Assembly: GCA_023404805.1 (NCBI GenBank)
Contig: JAEYAL010000214.1
Span: 1-7,667, forward strand
Length of the DNA: 7,667 bases
Source: Actinomycetes bacterium
GTDB lineage: Bacteria; Actinomycetota; Thermoleophilia; Solirubrobacterales; Solirubrobacteraceae
Direction: 5' to 3'
Under the pieces are notes generated by a model. That model made no database searches, was not told the DNA's origin, and saw only the letters and a program-made list of their open reading frames with translations. Both the position numbers and the translations under genes were made by a program. Positions 5,336 to 7,667 of the stretch are shown here, one piece after another (position 1 is the stretch's first letter; each line of letters starts with the position of its first letter).

Positions 5336-5355
5336 TCGCCCGCAGTTACGGGCGA
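5336..5355. repeat. Inverted repeat in the hup leader/promoter region
   Basis: TCGCCCG (5336-5342) and CGGGCGA (5349-5355) form a perfect 7-bp dyad around CAGTTA. It lies 56-75 bp upstream of the hup ATG and could be an operator or an RNA hairpin in a long hup leader. Confidence 0.5.
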
Positions 5356-5608
5356 AATGGGGTTGTCGGGGCTGGCCAGGGGCCGTTTTGAGGACTCCAG
5401 ACCGGCCACGAACACCTCCGACGCGCCGCAAAACGGTGCAGCCTGAGAACTCTGCTTTTGCCTGCTCAGCGTCGATTTCCGTGATTGGCATCACGTCGAT
5501 CTGGCAAACCGGCTGACGTGTCCGCTTAGAAATTCTTCGGGCTCGCCCGGGAAAGCTCGGAATTTGGCTGTTTTCGCGGTCTCGCGCGCGGCGTGGGACG
5601 ATGCCTGC
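5356..5608. other. Divergent hup/S4 intergenic region with nested dyads
   Basis: No gene is supported here: the open frames on either strand lack GC bias at third codon positions and the sequence is less GC-rich than its flanks. It holds CGTGAT-TGGC-ATCACG (5480-5495), flanked by direct copies of CGTCGAT (5470-5476 and 5494-5500). It also holds a long dyad AAATTC (5530-5535) with GAATTT (5560-5565), enclosing CGGGC/GCCCG (5538-5549). These are most simply read as control sites or leader RNA structure for hup and/or the S4 gene. I see no tRNA or known RNA class. Confidence 0.45.
5597..5602 (+). promoter_or_regulatory. Candidate leaderless -10 box (GACGAT) for the S4 gene
   Basis: GACGAT ends 6 nt before the ATG at 5609, matching the spacing of TACGAT at 1189-1194, but its first base departs from TANNNT. 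No Shine-Dalgarno sequence or clear -35 is present. Confidence 0.33.
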
Positions 5609-5989
5609 ATGGAGACGACACGCGTCGATCGGTGGTTGTGGGCGGTGCGCGTGCACAAGACGCGCGCGCTGGCGACCGACGGCTGCCGGGCGGGGCACGT
5701 CACGGTGAACGGCAACCAGGCGAAGGCCGCGACGATGGTCAAGCCGGGCGACCGCGTCGTCGCGCGCGTCGGCAGCCGCCAGCGTGACCTGGAGGTCGTG
5801 AAGGTGATCGAGAAGCGCGTGAGCGCAGCGGTCGCTGCGACCTGCATCGTCGATCACACGCCAGCGCCGCCGGAGCCGAGCGCGTTCGACCAGCCGGTCT
5901 TCAAGCGCGATGCCCGAACGGGCCGCCCGACGAAGCGCGACCGGCGTGACCTCGAGCGGCTCCGCCGCGACCGCGAGCAGGACTTCTAA
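5609..5989 (+). CDS. S4-domain RNA-binding protein, Hsp15-like
   Basis: A 126-residue protein with an N-terminal S4 RNA-binding domain (about residues 5-60: RVDRWLWAVRVHKTRALATD, then CRAGHVTVNG and KPGDRV) and a highly charged C-terminal tail rich in Arg and Asp. Length and layout match the Hsp15/HslR group; E. coli Hsp15 binds stalled 50S subunits carrying nascent peptidyl-tRNA and helps recycle them after heat shock. A ribosome-linked role is inferred from the family. ATG 5609 is chosen because the S4 domain starts a few residues later and a -10-like box sits 6 nt before it; the frame is open from 5564 but the extra residues are not family-like. No heat-shock element such as CIRCE is visible upstream. 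Confidence 0.9.
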   Translation: METTRVDRWLWAVRVHKTRALATDGCRAGHVTVNGNQAKAATMVKPGDRVVARVGSRQRDLEVVKVIEKRVSAAVAATCIVDHTPAPPEPSAFDQPVFKRDARTGRPTKRDRRDLERLRRDREQDF

Positions 5990-5991
5990 GC

Positions 5992-6014
5992 CGCCGCTGC
6001 GGTGCCGCGCGGCG
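5992..6014 (+). terminator. Candidate hairpin terminator after the S4 gene
   Basis: CGCCGC (5992-5997) pairs with GCGGCG (6009-6014) and, after a bulged T, GCG (5999-6001) pairs with CGC (6006-6008), leaving a 4-nt loop. It begins 2 nt after the stop codon. The imperfect stem makes this less certain than the other hairpins. Confidence 0.42.
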
Positions 6015-6073
6015 CAGGCGCGCGTGTTCGCCGCCGTGCAGGCAGCCTGACATTGCGCTGACAAACCAGCAGC

Positions 6074-6079
6074 TAGGTT
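6074..6079 (+). promoter_or_regulatory. Candidate leaderless -10 box (TAGGTT) for the DUF3105 gene
   Basis: TAGGTT ends 7 nt before the ATG at 6087, again with no Shine-Dalgarno sequence. Just upstream, CTGACA occurs twice, 11 bp apart (6047-6052 and 6058-6063); neither copy is at normal -35 spacing. Confidence 0.42.
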
Positions 6080-6086
6080 GCCGCGC

Positions 6087-6770
6087 ATGAGCACCCCTGT
6101 GGAGCGCAAGGAGGCGGCGCGGGCCCGCCGCGAGGAAGAACAGGCTGCCGTGCTCGCCGCGTCGCGGCGCAAGCGGATGCAGCTGGTCGGCGGCGGCGCT
6201 GCCCTGTTCCTCGTCCTGGCCGTGGTCGTCGGAGTGGTCGTGGCGGGCGGAGGGGATGACAGCCCCAGCGCGCCGGGGGATTCGGCCCCGAAGGCGGAGA
6301 TCCCCGCGCAGAAGGTCACCGCCCTCAAAGCCGCGCTCGCGGCCGCCGGGGTGAAGGAGAAGACGTTCAAGGACGACGGCGAAGGCGAGCACACCACCGA
6401 TCCCGTCAAGTACCCGATGAACCCGCCGACGAACGGCCCGCACAACCCAGTGTGGGCGGCCGACGGCAACTACGCTGGACGCACGACCCCCGAGATCGAG
6501 CAGCTGGTGCATTCGCTCGAGCACGGCCGGGTGCAGATCCAGTACCGGCCGGGGCTCCCGGCTGCGCAGGTCGCGCAGCTCGAGGCGCTGTTCGACGAGT
6601 CGCCGCAGCACATGCAGCTCTTCGAGAACGCCACCGATATGAAGGGCGACGTGGCCGTGACCGCGTGGACGCATTCGATCGCGTTCCCGGCCCTCACCGA
6701 CGCGACCTTCGACGCGATCCGCGCCTTCCGCGACCAGTACCGCGACCAGGGCCCCGAGTACGTCGCGTAG
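6087..6770 (+). CDS. Membrane-anchored DUF3105 protein
   Basis: A 227-residue protein with a charged, probably helical cytoplasmic N-terminus (residues 1-31, rich in Arg and Glu), one transmembrane helix (about 33-54), a Gly/Ser/Pro linker and an extracytoplasmic DUF3105 domain (about 95-225). Family hallmarks are YPMNPPTNGPH (His119), the following Trp123, and LVHSLEHGRV (His142 and His146), plus an earlier His102. The clustered histidines could bind metal, which is inference. The function of DUF3105 is not established; members are common in actinobacteria and often carry such an anchor. ATG 6087 is used; an in-frame TTG at 6078 overlaps the proposed -10 box. The gene converges on the next one with only 9 bp between stop codons and no terminator between them. 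Confidence 0.9.
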   Translation: MSTPVERKEAARARREEEQAAVLAASRRKRMQLVGGGAALFLVLAVVVGVVVAGGGDDSPSAPGDSAPKAEIPAQKVTALKAALAAAGVKEKTFKDDGEGEHTTDPVKYPMNPPTNGPHNPVWAADGNYAGRTTPEIEQLVHSLEHGRVQIQYRPGLPAAQVAQLEALFDESPQHMQLFENATDMKGDVAVTAWTHSIAFPALTDATFDAIRAFRDQYRDQGPEYVA

Positions 6771-6779
6771 CTCCGCGCC

Positions 6780-7226
6780 CTAGCTGGGCCCGAGCTCAGC
6801 GGCCCACGACTCGGCGTCGGGGACGTACCACGCGGCCGCATCCGGGCCTCCAGGGCCGTCGAAGTCGATGCGCACGAGAGGGCGGCCGACGGCCTTGCCG
6901 GCGTGGGAGCGCACGACGCTCGCACCCGTGATGGCGCTGCGGGGCACGCGCAGCGGGGCATTTCCGCCCGCGCGCTGAAACCACACCTCGTCGGCCGTCA
7001 CCACGAGGGCGCCGTTGCCGCGGAGCTGCTTGCCGCCCTTGGACTCGAGCCCGAGGTAATTCGCCATCGGCGCCTTGCGCACGACGTCGACCCCCGCGAA
7101 CTCGCGCGCGATGCTCTCGTCGCTGGCTGCTGCGACCCTGCGGACGCCCGCCTTGGTCGCGATGACGACGGCCACGATCACGGCCACGGCGAGGACGATC
7201 CCGAGGACGAACAGAGCGGCTTCCAT
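6780..7226 (-). CDS. Membrane-anchored hypothetical protein with PH-like domain
   Basis: A 148-residue protein of unknown function. One transmembrane helix lies at the very N-terminus (about residues 4-23), followed by a basic stretch (KAGVRR) that suggests the rest is cytoplasmic. The C-terminal part (about 55-145) has a strand-rich rhythm like bacterial PH/GRAM-type domains: GNGALVVTADEVWFQRAG, then LRVPRSAITGASVV and PLVRIDFDG, ending in AWYVPDAESWAAEL. This fold assignment is by pattern only. ATG 7226 has no Shine-Dalgarno sequence but has TAGGCT 6 nt upstream. It lies 30 bp after the stop of the preceding minus-strand gene, so it may be transcribed both from its own promoter and by read-through. 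Confidence 0.82.
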   Translation of the reverse strand: MEAALFVLGIVLAVAVIVAVVIATKAGVRRVAAASDESIAREFAGVDVVRKAPMANYLGLESKGGKQLRGNGALVVTADEVWFQRAGGNAPLRVPRSAITGASVVRSHAGKAVGRPLVRIDFDGPGGPDAAAWYVPDAESWAAELGPS

Positions 7227-7232
7227 CGCGCC

Positions 7233-7260
7233 AGCCTAGACCCGCGTCCCCCGGCGTCAG
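7233..7260 (-). promoter_or_regulatory. Candidate leaderless promoter of the PH-like protein gene
   Basis: On the minus strand CTGACG (7255-7260) and TAGGCT (7233-7238) are separated by 16 nt, and TAGGCT ends 6 nt before the ATG at 7226. It is the most complete of the leaderless promoters here. Its -35 box overlaps the stop codon of the upstream gene (7257-7259). Confidence 0.5.
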
Positions 7261-7667
7261 CCTGCGGCGACGATGGCGGCCAGGGCAGCGAGCGAGTTGC
7301 GCTCGTGCTGGCGTCCGAGCGCCGCCTCGAGGCGAGCCGCCGTTTCGGCGCCAGCTGCCGCGGTGCCCAGGAGCCACACCCGGCGGTCGCTGCGAGGCCG
7401 CACCGAGTGCTCGACCGCGAAGACCTCGCCGCCCGCTGGATCGCCGCCCGGGTTCCACATGACGCGCCACGGCGTGACGGCCCAGGGTCGTCCGGCCTCC
7501 TCGAGGAGCCAGCGGCCGCCGAGCGGCTCGCCGAGCAGGTCCTGCTGGCGCGGATCGCCGGTCACGCGCTGAGGGCGGTCGGCGATAAAGGCGGCGATGG
7601 TCGGGAACGCCTGGGCGCCGGCAGGGAGGTCCGCGGTGCGGCGCAGCGCCTCGACCTCCGGCCGGGG
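7257..7667 (-). CDS. Unrecognised protein, C-terminal 136 residues (partial)
   Basis: The frame is open from the window edge to the TGA at 7257-7259. I do not recognise it. The visible part has no transmembrane helix or signal. It contains a Trp-rich stretch (RWLLEEAGRPW, then VTPWRVMWNPGG), strands such as GEVFAVEHSV and RVWLLG, and an Ala/Arg/Glu-rich C-terminal helix. Codon use is strongly GC3-biased right up to the edge, including before the internal GTG at 7565, so that GTG is unlikely to be the real start and the N-terminus lies outside the window. Confidence 0.72.
   Translation of the reverse strand, partial: PRPEVEALRRTADLPAGAQAFPTIAAFIADRPQRVTGDPRQQDLLGEPLGGRWLLEEAGRPWAVTPWRVMWNPGGDPAGGEVFAVEHSVRPRSDRRVWLLGTAAAGAETAARLEAALGRQHERNSLAALAAIVAAG

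Noticed and set aside
5281..5608. Possible tRNA or known structured RNA in the hup/S4 gap
   Set aside because: No cloverleaf, T-loop sequence or known riboswitch core was found; only simple dyads are present.
5243..6469. 408-codon minus-strand open frame spanning hup, the intergenic region, the S4 gene and part of the DUF3105 gene
   Set aside because: It crosses three well-supported genes and an AT-richer non-coding gap; its product has no domain. The gap segment lacks GC3 bias.
1..7667. Mobile element, prophage, CRISPR or defence system
   Set aside because: No transposase, integrase, terminal inverted repeats, spaced direct repeats or defence-type genes were seen; base composition and codon use are even throughout.

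Overview
The window is high-GC DNA with strongly GC-biased third codon positions. Several genes have no Shine-Dalgarno sequence but carry a TANNNT box 6-8 nt before the start codon. Together with two exported envelope proteins, a short tail-less HU and a DUF3105 protein, this suggests an actinobacterium, possibly of the deep-branching Thermoleophilia/Solirubrobacterales type. The taxon is inferred from gene style; no rRNA or other marker is present. I see no mobile element, CRISPR array, tRNA or rRNA.

Layout. (1) Positions 1-1182, minus strand: a small membrane-anchored protein overlaps by ATGA the start of glutamine-dependent NAD+ synthetase (nadE). Only the amidase part of nadE is in the window. 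(2) 1322-1897, plus: a lone ECF sigma factor with no anti-sigma neighbour, closed by a perfect 10-bp hairpin. (3) 2002-2944, plus: the most informative locus, a c-di-AMP (ydaO/yuaA-type) riboswitch directly ahead of a secreted double-psi beta-barrel (RlpA-like) cell-wall protein, ended by a perfect 13-bp hairpin. (4) 2966-4883, plus: a secreted SGNH/GDSL esterase behind a candidate promoter with an operator-like dyad, then a cytoplasmic alpha/beta hydrolase with an apparently missing catalytic histidine. (5) 4955-5293, minus: the nucleoid protein HU with a strong ribosome binding site and a large downstream hairpin. (6) 5281-5608: a 328-bp divergent region with three dyads. (7) 5609-6770, plus: an Hsp15-like S4 RNA-binding protein and a membrane-anchored DUF3105 protein. 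(8) 6780-7667, minus: a membrane-anchored protein with a PH-like beta domain, then the C-terminal part of an unrecognised protein that runs off the window.

How the parts relate. Most genes look like separate transcription units; the clear exception is the overlapping pair small membrane protein-nadE. The best-supported regulatory link is c-di-AMP control of a peptidoglycan-associated DPBB protein, a link already known in principle in actinobacteria. No fully new multi-gene system is evident. The points most worth a second look are the very short expression platform of the riboswitch, the repeated leaderless promoter pattern, the operator-like dyad before the esterase, the degenerate DUF3105-like protein joined to nadE, and the lost histidine of the alpha/beta hydrolase.
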